Below, piece after piece: positions 10,349 through 21,037 of a stretch of 64,000 nucleotides of DNA. The notes below the pieces were generated by a model. That model was given only the letters and a program-made list of their open reading frames with translations. It did no database searches and was not told the origin of the DNA. Positions within the stretch are counted from its first letter, which is position 1. Every line of letters starts with the position of its first letter. The stretch comes from Methylobacterium sp. WL1. GTDB taxonomy: Bacteria; Pseudomonadota; Alphaproteobacteria; Rhizobiales; Beijerinckiaceae. Made by a program: the position numbers and the translations under genes. The stretch lies in contig NZ_CP042823.1 of NCBI RefSeq assembly GCF_008000895.1, positions 2,498,501-2,562,500 of the forward strand, given 5' to 3'.

Positions 10349-10789
10349 TTACCAGCTGCCGGTGTTCTCCATCGACGTCCAGGGCTCCTGCGGCTCCTTG
10401 GCGGCGCCCTTCTGCAGGATCTCGATCGAGATGCCGTCCGGCGACTTCACGAAGGCCATGTAGCCGTCGCGGGGCGGGCGATTGATGGTCACGCCCTTGT
10501 CCTGGAGCTGGGTGCAGAAGGCGTAGATGTCGTCGACCTGGTAGGCGAGGTGCCCGAAGTTGCGGCCGCCCGAATAGGTCTCCGGGTCCCAGTTGTAGGT
10601 CAGCTCGACCAGCGGCGACTTGGTCGCCTGTGCCCGCTCGACATCGCCTGGGGCGGCCAGGAAGACCAGGGTGAAGCGGCCCTTCTCGTTCTCGACGCGG
10701 CGGACTTCCTTAAGCCCGAACGCGCCGACGTAGAAGGCGAGCGCCCGGTCGAGATCGGCCACCCGGACCATGGTGTGCAGGTATTCCAT
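10349..10789 (-). CDS. gloA: Lactoylglutathione lyase (glyoxalase I)
   Basis: Metal-dependent enzyme that isomerises the hemithioacetal of methylglyoxal and glutathione to S-lactoylglutathione. The 146 residues form the two beta-alpha-beta-beta-beta modules of the family: MVRVADLDRALAFYVGAFGLK at the start, VELTYNWDPETY with its metal-ligand glutamate, GHLAYQVDDIY with its metal-ligand histidine, and SPDGISIEILQ with the final glutamate. Single gene on the minus strand, upstream of rnpB with a 15-base gap to the rnpB promoter, so some read-through into rnpB is possible. Confidence 0.95.
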   Translation of the reverse strand: MEYLHTMVRVADLDRALAFYVGAFGLKEVRRVENEKGRFTLVFLAAPGDVERAQATKSPLVELTYNWDPETYSGGRNFGHLAYQVDDIYAFCTQLQDKGVTINRPPRDGYMAFVKSPDGISIEILQKGAAKEPQEPWTSMENTGSW

Positions 10790-10918
10790 CTGGCGGCTAT
10801 CCCTCTTTCGGAGCGAGGGCCGTCACGACGCCCTCAGCGGAAACGAACATGACCGGCGGGGCCGGCCTCCGTCCTAGCTAGAGCGCGCGTCCCCGGCCGA
10901 GTAGGCCACCCGGGCCGG

Positions 10919-11665
10919 TCATGGCTTGCCGATGCCGATATCGTCTGCCACCGCCCGCAGCCGCTCCGGCTCCCGCTCCTTACGCTCGCTGTAGCGGTCG
11001 ACGAGATAGTCGGCCCGCTCGCGGGTCAGCAGCGTGAACTTCATCAACTCCTCGCAGACATCGACCACGCGCTCGTACAGCGGCCCCGCCTTCATCCGGC
11101 CGGCCGCGTCGAACTCCCGGTAGGCCATGGGCACGGAGGATTGGTTGGGGATGGTGATCATCCGCATCCACCGCCCGAGCAGGCGCAGGCTGTTCACCGC
11201 GTTGAAGCTCTGCGAGCCGCCCGAGACCTGCATCACCGCCAAGGTGCGCCCCTGCGTCGGCCGCACCGAGCCTTCGCTGAGCGGTAGCCAGTCGATCTGG
11301 CTCTTCATCACGCCGGTGAGATTGCCGTGGCGCTCCGGCGAGACCCAGACCTGCCCCTCCGACCACAGCGACAGCGCGCGCAGTTCCTGCACCTTCGGGT
11401 GGTCGGCCGTGGCATCGTCGGGCAGCGGCAGGCCGTGCGCATCGTAGATCCGGACCTCGCCTCCCATGGCTTCGAGCAGGCGCGCCGCTTCCTGGGCCAG
11501 GAACCGGCTGAACGAGCGCTCGCGCAGCGAGCCGTACAGGATCAGGAAGCGCGGCGCGTGCGCATAGGGAAGCGCAATTGCAAGCTGCGCCGCGCTCGGC
11601 ACCGCGAAATGGGGGCGGCTGAGATTCGGGAGGCTGTCGTCGAAGGGCTGGGCGGGCTTGTCCAC
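10919..11665 (-). CDS. arsH: Arsenical resistance protein ArsH (NADPH-dependent flavoreductase)
   Basis: FMN-binding NADPH oxidase that oxidises trivalent organoarsenicals. The 248-residue product has the ArsH order: a 40-residue N-terminal extension (LPNLSRPHF), the FMN loop [42 protein letters not shown], and the [18 protein letters not shown] region. The start is GTG 11665. It is transcribed away from arsR across a 50-base gap, so both are probably controlled by ArsR at a shared operator. Confidence 0.95.
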   Translation of the reverse strand: MDKPAQPFDDSLPNLSRPHFAVPSAAQLAIALPYAHAPRFLILYGSLRERSFSRFLAQEAARLLEAMGGEVRIYDAHGLPLPDDATADHPKVQELRALSLWSEGQVWVSPERHGNLTGVMKSQIDWLPLSEGSVRPTQGRTLAVMQVSGGSQSFNAVNSLRLLGRWMRMITIPNQSSVPMAYREFDAAGRMKAGPLYERVVDVCEELMKFTLLTRERADYLVDRYSERKEREPERLRAVADDIGIGKP

Positions 11666-11677
11666 GGTCAGGCATTC

Positions 11678-11693
11678 TCGTATGTTCGTACGA
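11678..11693. promoter_or_regulatory. Candidate ArsR operator in the arsH/arsR divergent promoter
   Basis: The 50-base gap between the arsH and arsR starts contains the inverted repeat TCGTA-TGTTCG-TACGA. It is the only clear dyad in this AT-richer gap. Its placement between two divergent ars genes suggests an ArsR binding site. The assignment is inference; the arms are only five bases. Confidence 0.45.
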
Positions 11694-11715
11694 TCGTCTG
11701 ATTGTAGAAACGAAA

Positions 11716-12066
11716 ATGGACGAACCGCAAGCCCTCGCGGCCTTCATGGCGCTTGGTCAGGAGCACCGATTGCGGGCGCTGCGGGCGCTGGTGAAGGCCG
11801 GCCCGGACGGCATGGCCTCCGGGGCGCTGGCCGGCGCCATCGGCGTGTCCGCCTCGACCATCTCCTTCCACCTGAAGGAGCTGCAGCAGGCTGGACTGAT
11901 CGGATCGCGCCGTGCCGGGCGCTCGATCATTTATAGTGTCGCCTATCCGGTTCTCGCCAGTTTGGTCGCATTCCTCATGACGGATTGCTGCCAGGGACAC
12001 CCGGAGATCTGCGCGCCCGCGCTCGCCGCCTGCGGCCCCGGAACCAACGAGGTGGACCATGCCTGA
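11716..12066 (+). CDS. arsR: ArsR-family arsenite-responsive repressor
   Basis: Winged-helix repressor of 116 residues. The DNA-binding helix-turn-helix is around residues 38-62 ([23 protein letters not shown]). There is no ELCVCDL-type cysteine pair in the recognition helix; instead a C-terminal CC pair and a further Cys ([11 protein letters not shown], residues about 91-101) could bind As(III), as in ArsR types with a relocated metal site. It begins the ars operon, diverges from arsH, and overlaps arsC by eight bases. Confidence 0.93.
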   Translation: MDEPQALAAFMALGQEHRLRALRALVKAGPDGMASGALAGAIGVSASTISFHLKELQQAGLIGSRRAGRSIIYSVAYPVLASLVAFLMTDCCQGHPEICAPALAACGPGTNEVDHA

Positions 12067-12499
12067 TTGCGCCTTCGACGTGGTGATCTACCACAACCCG
12101 GATTGCGGCACCGCGCGCAACACCCTGGCGATGATCCGCAACGCCGGCATCGAGCCGCACGTCGTCGAGTACCTCAAGACACCGCCAGCCAGGGCACTGC
12201 TCGAGCAACTCCTTGCCCGCGCCGGCCTCTCGGTTCGGGATGCGCTGCGCGAGAAGGGCACGCCCTATGCCGAACTCGGCCTCGCCGACCCGGCCCTGAC
12301 CGACGCGCAGCTGCTGGATGCCATCCAGGCGCACCCGATCCTGCTCAACCGGCCGCTCGTGGTCAGCCCGAAGGGTGTCCGGCTGTGCCGGCCGTCCGAG
12401 CGGGTGCTCGAGCTGCTGCCGCAGCAGCAGGGCGCGGTCGTCAAGGAAAGCGGCGAGCCGGTGGTGGACGAAGTCGGCCGCCGCGTCGGTCTCGCCTGA
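12059..12499 (+). CDS. arsC: Arsenate reductase (glutaredoxin-type)
   Basis: Cytoplasmic enzyme that reduces arsenate to arsenite with glutathione and glutaredoxin. The 146 residues contain the N-terminal motif YHNPDCGTARNTLAMIRN, where the cysteine is catalytic, and NRPLVVSPKGVRLCRPSERVL with the family arginines. Length matches the E. coli-type ArsC. It overlaps arsR by eight bases and precedes arsB by 27 bases, so reductase and exporter are made together. Confidence 0.95.
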   Translation: MPDCAFDVVIYHNPDCGTARNTLAMIRNAGIEPHVVEYLKTPPARALLEQLLARAGLSVRDALREKGTPYAELGLADPALTDAQLLDAIQAHPILLNRPLVVSPKGVRLCRPSERVLELLPQQQGAVVKESGEPVVDEVGRRVGLA

Positions 12500-12526
12500 C
12501 CCGGCGCCGGAAAGATCCCCGTCCGC

Positions 12527-13822
<1,296 letters not shown>

Positions 13823-13826
13823 TCCG

Positions 13827-15032
13827 GTGGCAGATCGGACCCGCCGCTGGCCGGTGATCTCCGCGCTGGGCGTCGTGCAGATCGTCGCCTGGGGCTCGAC
13901 CTACTACCTCCCGGCCGTGATGGCCGAGCCGATCGCCCGGGATACCGGATGGCCGCTGGCCTGGATCGTCGGCGGCCTGTCCCTCGGCCTGCTGGTTGCG
14001 GCGGTGGTGTCGCCGCGCGTCGGGAGCGTCATCCAGGCGCGCGGGGGGCGGCCGGTCCTGGCTCTGGCGGCCCTGCTGCTGGCGGCGGGCCTCACGGTGC
14101 TGGGCCTGTCCCCGACCCTGCCGGTCTTCCTGGCCGGTTGGCTGATCCTCGGCGTCGGCATGGGCTGTGGCCTGTACGATCCTGCCTACGCCACCTTGGG
14201 ACGCCTGTACCGCGCCGAGGCGCGGTCCGCGATCACGGCTCTGACGCTGGTGGGCGGCTTCGCCAGCACCGTGTGCTGGCCGCTCACGGCGTTCCTGGTC
14301 GCGCAGGTCGGCTGGCGGGGGACCTGCTTCGCCTATGCCGGCCTGCACATGACGGTGACGCTGCCGCTGGTCCTCGCGCTGATCCCGCCGGCCCCTCCCC
14401 CGGCGGTGGTGACGACCGGGCAAGGGGCGCCCGTCGTACCGCTGACGCCGCGGCAAGTCCGGGCCTTCCTGCTGATGGCCGGCGTGCTGGTGCTCGGCGG
14501 CACCATCATGGCGCTGGTCTCGGTGCACCTGCTGACCCTGCTGCAGGCCCGGGGCGTCACCCTCGCCACCGCCGTCGCGTATGGCGGCCTGATCGGGCCG
14601 TCGCAGGTCGCCGCGCGGCTGATCGAGATCGCCAACCGGGGCCGGCATCACCCGCTCTGGACGCTGACCGCCGCCTTCGCGCTGGTCGCCTGCGGGCTGC
14701 TGCTGCTGGCGTCGCACGAGCCGGTGATCGGCCTCGCCCTGATGATCTATGGGGCCGGCAACGGCGTCTACTCGATCGCGCGCGGTACCGTACCCCTCGT
14801 GCTGTTCGGGCCCGACCAGTATGCCGGGCTCGTCGGCCGGCTGGCCCGGCCCGCGCTGGTGGCTCAAGCTATTGCGCCGCCGCTCGGCGCCTTCCTGCTG
14901 GAGCGGATCGGGCCCGACGCCCTGTGGGGCCTGCTGGCGCTGCTCGCCGCCATCAACCTCGGCCTGATCGGCGGGCTGTGGCGGCTGAAGGGCGCGGCTC
15001 AGAATCGTCCCGGGTGCGGCACGACGCGCTGA
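13827..15032 (+). CDS. Major facilitator superfamily transporter of the ars operon
   Basis: Inner-membrane protein of 401 residues with about twelve hydrophobic helices. The start is taken as GTG 13827, four bases after the arsB stop; a longer TTG-initiated frame inside arsB begins with an unlikely cysteine-rich stretch. The first helix reads VVQIVAWGSTYYLPAVMAEPIARDTGW. MFS genes often sit at the end of alphaproteobacterial ars operons, so an arsenical or related substrate is likely, but the residues do not reveal it. A monocarboxylate-type MFS role is the alternative. Confidence 0.85.
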   Translation: MADRTRRWPVISALGVVQIVAWGSTYYLPAVMAEPIARDTGWPLAWIVGGLSLGLLVAAVVSPRVGSVIQARGGRPVLALAALLLAAGLTVLGLSPTLPVFLAGWLILGVGMGCGLYDPAYATLGRLYRAEARSAITALTLVGGFASTVCWPLTAFLVAQVGWRGTCFAYAGLHMTVTLPLVLALIPPAPPPAVVTTGQGAPVVPLTPRQVRAFLLMAGVLVLGGTIMALVSVHLLTLLQARGVTLATAVAYGGLIGPSQVAARLIEIANRGRHHPLWTLTAAFALVACGLLLLASHEPVIGLALMIYGAGNGVYSIARGTVPLVLFGPDQYAGLVGRLARPALVAQAIAPPLGAFLLERIGPDALWGLLALLAAINLGLIGGLWRLKGAAQNRPGCGTTR

Positions 15033-15125
15033 GGTTTCCGATCATGGGCCCTCACGCCCCGACCGCGTTGCGCCGGGCCGCGCGAGGGACCAGAACGGGC
15101 CAGCCCCCGATCCGGAGAGAGCCGA

Positions 15126-17747
15126 ATGCGCACCGAGACGCCGCCGCTGATCCGCCTGGAGGAATACCGGCCGAGCGACTATCTGATCGACCGCGTCGAC
15201 CTCGATATCCGTCTCGATCCGCACGCCACGCGGATCGACGCGACCCTGGCCCTGCGTCCGAACCCCGGCGGCCGCGCGGGCGCGCCGCTTCATCTCGACG
15301 GTGACGACCTCCGGCTGGTCTCGGTCACCCTCGACGGTACGGCGCTCGCAGGGGATGCCTACACGGCCACGCCATCGGGCTTCGGCCTGCACGCACCGCC
15401 CGGGCAGCCATTTACCTTACGCCTCGTCACCGAGATCGACCCGACCGCCAACACCAAGCTGATGGGCCTCTACCGGTCGAACGGGGTCTACTGCACCCAG
15501 TGCGAGGCCGACGGCTTCCGGCGGATCACATACTTCCTCGACCGCCCCGACGTCATGGCGGTCTACACCACTCGGATCGAGGCGGACCGGGCCGAGGCTC
15601 CGGTTCTGCTCGGCAACGGCAACCTCGTCGAATCCGGTTCCGCCGGGACCGATCGGCATTTTGCGATCTGGCACGACCCGCACCCGAAGCCCGCCTACCT
15701 GTTCGCCCTGGTCGGCGGCCGGCTCGGCCAGGTCGAGACGCGCTTCACCACGATGGAGGGGCGCGCCGTCACCTGCGCGGTCTACGTCGAGCCCGGCAAG
15801 GAGGACCGCGCCGGCTACGCCCTCGACGCGGTGGTCCGCTCGATGCGCTGGGACGAGACCGCCTTCGGCCGTCCCTACGACCTCGACGTGTTCAACGTCG
15901 TCGCGGTGTCCGACTTCAACATGGGCGCCATGGAGAACAAGGGCCTCAACATCTTCAACGACAAGTACGTTCTAGCGAGTCCGGAGACCGCCACCGACGG
16001 GGATTACGCGGCGATCGAGGCGATCATCGCCCACGAGTATTTCCACAATTGGTCGGGCAACCGGGTCACGTGCCGGGACTGGTTCCAGCTCTGCCTCAAG
16101 GAGGGGCTGACGGTCTTCCGCGACCAGGAATTCTCCTCCGACATGCGCTCCCGGCCGGTCCACCGGATCGCCGAGGTCCGGTCCCTGCGGGCGCGGCAGT
16201 TCCCCGAGGATGCCGGCCCCCTCCGCCACCCCGTGCGGCCGCGCGCCTATGCCGAGATCAACAACTTCTACACGGCGACCGTCTACGACAAGGGCGCCGA
16301 GATCGTCCGGATGCTGCGCACGCTGATCGGCGCAGACGCGTTCCGGGCCGGCATGGACCGCTACTTTGCCGATAATGACGGCCGCGCCGCCACCGTCGAG
16401 GACTTCTTGGCCGCCTTCGCGGCCGTGACGGGCCGCGACCTCTCGGCCTTCGCCCGCTGGTACGAGCGGCCGGGAACGCCGCGCCTGACGGCGACCATGG
16501 CGTACGATCCGGCTGCGTCCCGCTGCACCCTGCGGTTCACCCAGAGCCTGCCCGGCGAGGGCGGCCGGGACACGCCGCCGCTGGTGATCCCGGTGGCGCT
16601 CGGGCTGGTCGGCGCCGCGGGACCGCTTTCGGGCGCGACCTGCCCGGATGTGCGAGACGGCATCTTCGTCCTCGACGAGACAGAGGCCGAGATCGTGTTC
16701 GACGGGGTCACCGAGGAACCCGTGCCGTCGCTGATGCGCGACTTCTCGGCCCCGGTGCGCCTGGATTTCGCGCTGACCGACGCCCAGCGCTTGCGCCTGC
16801 TCGCGCAGGACAACGATCCGTTCAACCGCTGGCAGGCGGCGCAGGACGTCGCCCTCCGACTCATCCTCAACCCCGATCCTGCCCGGGCCGACGCGTTCGC
16901 GGAGGCGCTCGGGCGCTTCCTGGACGGCGAGGCGCTGTCCGACCCTGCTTTCGCAGCCCTGGTTCTGGCCCTGCCGAGCGAGGGCGAGGCCGCGGACGCG
17001 CTGCTGTCGGACGTCGATCCCGATGCGATCCACGGGGCCCGGTTCTCGCTGCGGGCGCATCTCGGCCAAGTTCTGCGACCGCGCCTGGAGCGGCTCGACG
17101 CCGCCCTCGCGGCAGCCGACGACGCGGCGTACAGCCCGGACGCAGCGTCGGCCGGGCGCCGGTCCCTGCGCAACGCCGCCCTCGACCTGATCGCGGCGGG
17201 CGACCCCGAGACCGGGGCATCGCGCGCCGCGGACCGTCTGGCGCGCGCCACCAACATGACCGACCGGTTGGCAGCGCTCGGGATCCTGGCGCTGATCCCC
17301 GGTCAGGCCCGGGAGGGCGCGCTGGCGGGCTTCGCGGAGCGCTTCGCCGACGAGCCGCTCGTCCTCGATAAGTGGTTCGCCATCCAGGCTCAGATCCCCG
17401 AATCCGGGACCTTGGAACGAATCGCCCGGCTGAAGTCCCATCCGGCCTTCACCATGATCAACCCGAATCGGGTGCGTGCCGTGGTGGGAAGCTTCGCCTT
17501 CGGCAACCCGACTCAGTTCGCTCGGGCCGATGGCGCCGGTTTTTCGCTCGTCGCCGATACGGTCGCGGCCCTCGATTCGGCCAACCCACAGGTTGCTGCG
17601 CGGCTCCTGACGGCCTTCGGATCCTGGCGTCGGCTGGAAAAATCGCGGGCTGCCAAAGCCGGCGAAATGCTTAATCGGATCAAGGCCATCCCGGGCCTCT
17701 CGCGGGACTCCGCGGACATCGTCGCGCGCACCCTCGGAGGCGGCTAA
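15126..17747 (+). CDS. pepN: Aminopeptidase N
   Basis: M1-family zinc aminopeptidase of 873 residues, matching the E. coli PepN type. The substrate N-terminus motif GAMENKG lies near residue 267, and the zinc site HEYFH near residue 303 is followed by WSGNRVTCRDWFQLCLKEG, giving the third ligand (Glu). A C-terminal helical repeat domain (DUF3458-type) follows, including the WQAAQ and RNAALDL stretches. Cytoplasmic; it degrades peptides in protein turnover. It stands alone between the ars operon and the sensor kinase. Confidence 0.97.
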   Translation: MRTETPPLIRLEEYRPSDYLIDRVDLDIRLDPHATRIDATLALRPNPGGRAGAPLHLDGDDLRLVSVTLDGTALAGDAYTATPSGFGLHAPPGQPFTLRLVTEIDPTANTKLMGLYRSNGVYCTQCEADGFRRITYFLDRPDVMAVYTTRIEADRAEAPVLLGNGNLVESGSAGTDRHFAIWHDPHPKPAYLFALVGGRLGQVETRFTTMEGRAVTCAVYVEPGKEDRAGYALDAVVRSMRWDETAFGRPYDLDVFNVVAVSDFNMGAMENKGLNIFNDKYVLASPETATDGDYAAIEAIIAHEYFHNWSGNRVTCRDWFQLCLKEGLTVFRDQEFSSDMRSRPVHRIAEVRSLRARQFPEDAGPLRHPVRPRAYAEINNFYTATVYDKGAEIVRMLRTLIGADAFRAGMDRYFADNDGRAATVEDFLAAFAAVTGRDLSAFARWYERPGTPRLTATMAYDPAASRCTLRFTQSLPGEGGRDTPPLVIPVALGLVGAAGPLSGATCPDVRDGIFVLDETEAEIVFDGVTEEPVPSLMRDFSAPVRLDFALTDAQRLRLLAQDNDPFNRWQAAQDVALRLILNPDPARADAFAEALGRFLDGEALSDPAFAALVLALPSEGEAADALLSDVDPDAIHGARFSLRAHLGQVLRPRLERLDAALAAADDAAYSPDAASAGRRSLRNAALDLIAAGDPETGASRAADRLARATNMTDRLAALGILALIPGQAREGALAGFAERFADEPLVLDKWFAIQAQIPESGTLERIARLKSHPAFTMINPNRVRAVVGSFAFGNPTQFARADGAGFSLVADTVAALDSANPQVAARLLTAFGSWRRLEKSRAAKAGEMLNRIKAIPGLSRDSADIVARTLGGG

Positions 17748-17926
17748 GATACTGAACTTGCGGTAGAAAACGATTCTCTGGCCGAGTCCGAACCCAGGGG
17801 GTGCGTCAAGGCCGAATGGTAAAAAATCCGTGGACAAGCGCCCCTCGAAGATGGTTGTATTCAATCAGATTCGGGGCGCGCGAGACGCCGCGGACGGATC
17901 GCAGTTCCCAAGGGTGAGGTTCGGCC

Positions 17927-20257
17927 ATGCCGGAGGCGGCTTCCGCTTCCTTCTCCGCGCGTGCGGAATCGAGTCTTGCCGTTTCCTGGCCGATGCGCGT
18001 CCAGGATCCGCGGCTCGGTCTGGTCGAGCGGTGGCTGCGCTACGCCGTGCCGGGCATCCTGGCGGTGTTCCTCGCTTGCCTGATCGGCCTTGCGGCACTC
18101 CACATCCAGGGCCAGAAGGCCGAGATCCTGGCCGGCGCCAAGGCCGAGGTCGAGGGTTTCGCTCGGCTGGCCGCCCGGGCGATCACGTCGGCCGGTGGCC
18201 GGGCGGGCGATCTGCGTGCGCTGTTGCCGGAGAGCGAGCGGCACCCGGGGCGCCGCCTGCTGCTGCTTCGGCCCGATGCCCGCATCGCCGCCGCCCACCC
18301 GCCGCTGCCCGCCAGCTCGACGACCCTGGCCGAGGTGCTCGGTGAGAGCGAGCCGCTCTCGGGCCTGGGCGAGCGCGCCGGTGCCATGGCCCTCGACCTA
18401 CCCGGCGGCGAGAGCGTGCTGGCGGCCATCCACAGCCTGCCCGACGGGGCCGGTCAGGTCGCCGTACTTCAGCCGATCGAGCCGCTGATGCGCGGCTGGA
18501 GCGCCCGGGCCCGGGACCAGATCGTCCTGGTCGCCGCCGCGATCCTGGTGATCGTCGGTGTGGGCCTCGCCTATGGGTTGCAGAGCCGGCAGGCGACCCG
18601 CGCCGACCGTGCCCGCGAACAGATCCGCGGCCGCCTGGAGACCGCCCTGCGCCGCGGCGCCTGCGGGCTGTGGGACTGGGACATCGCCCGGGGCCGGATC
18701 TACTGGTCGGATTCCATGTACGCCCTGCTCGGCTACCAGCGGCAGCACGAATATCTCTCCTTCGGGGCCGTGAACGCCCTGGTCCATCCCGACGACGGCG
18801 ACCTCTACAGCCTGGCCCGTGGCCTCGCCGCCAACCAGACCTGCGTCGATCATGCCTTCCGGATGCGCGGGGCCGACGGCGCCTATGTCTGGCTGCGCGC
18901 CCGGGCCGAAGTGATGCCGGATGCCACTGATGGTGGCCGCCACCTCGTCGGCATCGCCACCGACATCACCGAGCAGCGGGCGTTGGAGGAGACCAACGCG
19001 GCCTCCGACATGCGCCTGCGTGACGCCGTCGAGGCGATCTCGGAAGCCTTCGTGCTCTGGGATACCGGCAACCGCCTCGTCCTGTGCAATTCGAAGTTCC
19101 GCCACCTCCACGCCCTCAGCCCCGAGGACGCGCAATCGGGCCGGAGCTACATCGATGTGATGGGCCGGGGTGTGCTGCCCCAGGTCCGACGCGAATCCCC
19201 CGAGTCCAACCTGGCGCTTACCGGGCTAGCGGCCCGGACCTTCGAGGCCGAGCTGACCGACGGCCGCTGGCTGCAGATCAGCGAACGCCGGACCAAGGAC
19301 GGCGGCTATGTCTCGGTCGGCACCGACATCACCAGCCTGAAGCGCCATCAGGAGCAGCTTCAGGCCTCGGAGCGCGAACTGATCGAGACCGTCAAGGACC
19401 TCAAACGCTCCCGCCGTACCCTCGAACTCCAGACCCAGCAGCTCGCCGATCTGGCCGAGCGCTACCTCGACCAGAAGGCCGCGGCCGAGGCCGCCAGCCA
19501 GGCCAAGTCCGAGTTCCTGGCCAACATGAGCCACGAGCTGCGCACCCCGCTCAACGCGATCATCGGCTTCGCCGACGTTATGGAGAACGCGGTTCTCGGA
19601 CCTCTCGGCACCCCTCGCTACACCGAGTATTGCCGCGACATCCGCGAGAGCGGCTCGCACCTGCTTTCGATGATCGACGACATCCTCAACATGGCCCGGC
19701 TCGAGGCGCGGCGGGTGCGGCTGAACCCGCGGACGATTCCCGCCGATGCCGCCGTCGCATCGGTTCTCGGCCTCGTCGAGGCGGCCGCCCGGGAAAAGGG
19801 GATCGCGGTCGGCATCGACGTGCAGCCCGGGATCGAGCTGCTGGCCGATCCGAGTGCGATGCAGCAGATCCTGGCCAACCTCGTGCAGAACGCCGTGAAG
19901 TTCACACCGGCCGGGGGCCGCATTGCGGTGCGCGTCCGCCGCGCGGGGGCCAGCACTCACCTGTTCGTCGAGGATAGCGGCATCGGGATCCCGCGCGCCG
20001 ACCTCGCCCGCCTCGGCCGGCCATTCACCCAGGTCGAGGCGCAGATGACCCGCAGCCACAAGGGCTCGGGGCTGGGGCTGGCGATCACCCGCTCCATGGT
20101 CGAGCTGCACGGCGGCTCCCTGCGGATCCGCTCCGAGGAGACGGTCGGCACTGTCGTCCTGGTGCGCCTGCCAGCCCCGGCCCCCGAGCAGACGGACCGC
20201 CTCGGCCGCGCTGTCGCCGCACCCCGGAATGACGGTCGCAAGTCGGCCGCTGCCTGA
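17927..20257 (+). CDS. Membrane-bound PAS-domain sensor histidine kinase, PdhS/PleC/DivJ-like
   Basis: A 776-residue protein. Membrane helices at about 39-60 and 198-216 bracket a periplasmic segment. Two PAS domains follow (about 225-345 and 355-470), then a coiled coil, the phospho-acceptor motif [16 protein letters not shown] with His near residue 536, and an ATPase domain with N box [18 protein letters not shown] and GSGLGLAI. The run after the His ([30 protein letters not shown]) is typical of the PdhS/PleC/DivJ group that controls cell-cycle regulator DivK in alphaproteobacteria. No response regulator gene is adjacent, which fits that group. Confidence 0.9.
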   Translation: MPEAASASFSARAESSLAVSWPMRVQDPRLGLVERWLRYAVPGILAVFLACLIGLAALHIQGQKAEILAGAKAEVEGFARLAARAITSAGGRAGDLRALLPESERHPGRRLLLLRPDARIAAAHPPLPASSTTLAEVLGESEPLSGLGERAGAMALDLPGGESVLAAIHSLPDGAGQVAVLQPIEPLMRGWSARARDQIVLVAAAILVIVGVGLAYGLQSRQATRADRAREQIRGRLETALRRGACGLWDWDIARGRIYWSDSMYALLGYQRQHEYLSFGAVNALVHPDDGDLYSLARGLAANQTCVDHAFRMRGADGAYVWLRARAEVMPDATDGGRHLVGIATDITEQRALEETNAASDMRLRDAVEAISEAFVLWDTGNRLVLCNSKFRHLHALSPEDAQSGRSYIDVMGRGVLPQVRRESPESNLALTGLAARTFEAELTDGRWLQISERRTKDGGYVSVGTDITSLKRHQEQLQASERELIETVKDLKRSRRTLELQTQQLADLAERYLDQKAAAEAASQAKSEFLANMSHELRTPLNAIIGFADVMENAVLGPLGTPRYTEYCRDIRESGSHLLSMIDDILNMARLEARRVRLNPRTIPADAAVASVLGLVEAAAREKGIAVGIDVQPGIELLADPSAMQQILANLVQNAVKFTPAGGRIAVRVRRAGASTHLFVEDSGIGIPRADLARLGRPFTQVEAQMTRSHKGSGLGLAITRSMVELHGGSLRIRSEETVGTVVLVRLPAPAPEQTDRLGRAVAAPRNDGRKSAAA

Positions 20258-20270
20258 GCCGGCCGGCGCG

Positions 20271-20523
20271 TCACCGGCTCGTGTCGAGGCCGCCCATCCG
20301 CGCCAGCCGACCCTGCTCGACCTGCCAGCGGGCATCGGCCACGGCGCGTGTGAGGCGTCGGATCCGCCAGCGGCGATAGGGCGAGAGGTATCCCCATCCG
20401 CCGAGTCCGGCCTCGTGACGGCGCAGGCGTCGCAGCAGGTCCGGCAGCAGCGCCGAGGCCGCGTCGGCGGTGGCGATCTCGATGGCGCAGCTCGGCCCGG
20501 AACTCCGCCTTCCAATCCTCCAT
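20271..20523 (-). pseudogene. Small gene with an apparent frameshift
   Basis: Reading leftward from ATG 20523 the first 13 codons (MEDWKAEFRAELR) have strongly G/C-ending codons. From about 20486 the coding-like frame is a different one: AIEIATADAASALLPDLLRR, then GYLSPYRRWRIRRLTRAVADARWQ, ending LDTSR at stop 20271-20273. That second frame lacks any start codon. Removing one base near 20484-20486 would join them into a protein of about 83 residues. Either a recent frameshift inactivated the gene or the assembly has an indel. The product is a small helical, arginine-rich protein I cannot name. Confidence 0.5.
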
Positions 20524-20696
20524 GGCGACTTCTCCGTGCCGACCCGAACCTATGCGGCGAACCGTCGTCGGTCGCCGGCCGGTGGGCCCGGGGCTCGCCC
20601 GCGACACGGAATCGCCCCCACAGAACGCGTGTCGCGATCCGGCGTTTCCCTCGCAAAGGATCCGCTTTCCGGATCGAACTTCGGGAGCCATCAACG

Positions 20697-20981
20697 ATGC
20701 GTTCAAGGACTACGCTTCGCCTCATCCTCTCCGCCCTGCTCGGTCTGGCGACTGCGCCGGCTCTGGCCCAGAGCGTCGGCTACGCCACCGGCTTTCCGGG
20801 TAAGGACCCGGCCGGCGACGAGGAGATCGGTTGGGGGCCGGCCTACCGGCCCGAGACCAGCTTCGCCCAGCCCGGCACGCCGCCAACGCCCGGTCAGATC
20901 GCGGGACGGGCCTATCGAGCCCGAACCGGGCACGGCGTCTACGACCAGGTCCAGGGTGAGGGTCCATACCGCAGCCGGTAG
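20697..20981 (+). CDS. Small secreted hypothetical protein
   Basis: A 94-residue protein starting at ATG 20697 with a GGGAG ribosome site 8-12 bases upstream. It begins with a clear signal peptide (RTTLRLILSALLGLATAPALA, cleavage after ALA near residue 24). The mature part is Gly/Pro/Tyr-rich (GYATGFPGKDPAGDEEIGWGP) with no domain I recognise. Start and signal peptide fit each other well, while the longer upstream frame does not look coding. It is the only plus-strand gene between the kinase and the polysaccharide genes. Confidence 0.65.
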   Translation: MRSRTTLRLILSALLGLATAPALAQSVGYATGFPGKDPAGDEEIGWGPAYRPETSFAQPGTPPTPGQIAGRAYRARTGHGVYDQVQGEGPYRSR

Positions 20982-21037
20982 GGCATCGTCCCGAAGCGCC
21001 CGGCGTCCGATAGATGACGCCGCATATGGCGTGAACG

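Noticed and set aside
15972..17864. Minus-strand open frame of 630 codons opposite pepN
   Set aside because: pepN has all catalytic motifs on the plus strand; the antisense frame is arginine/glycine-rich without domains.
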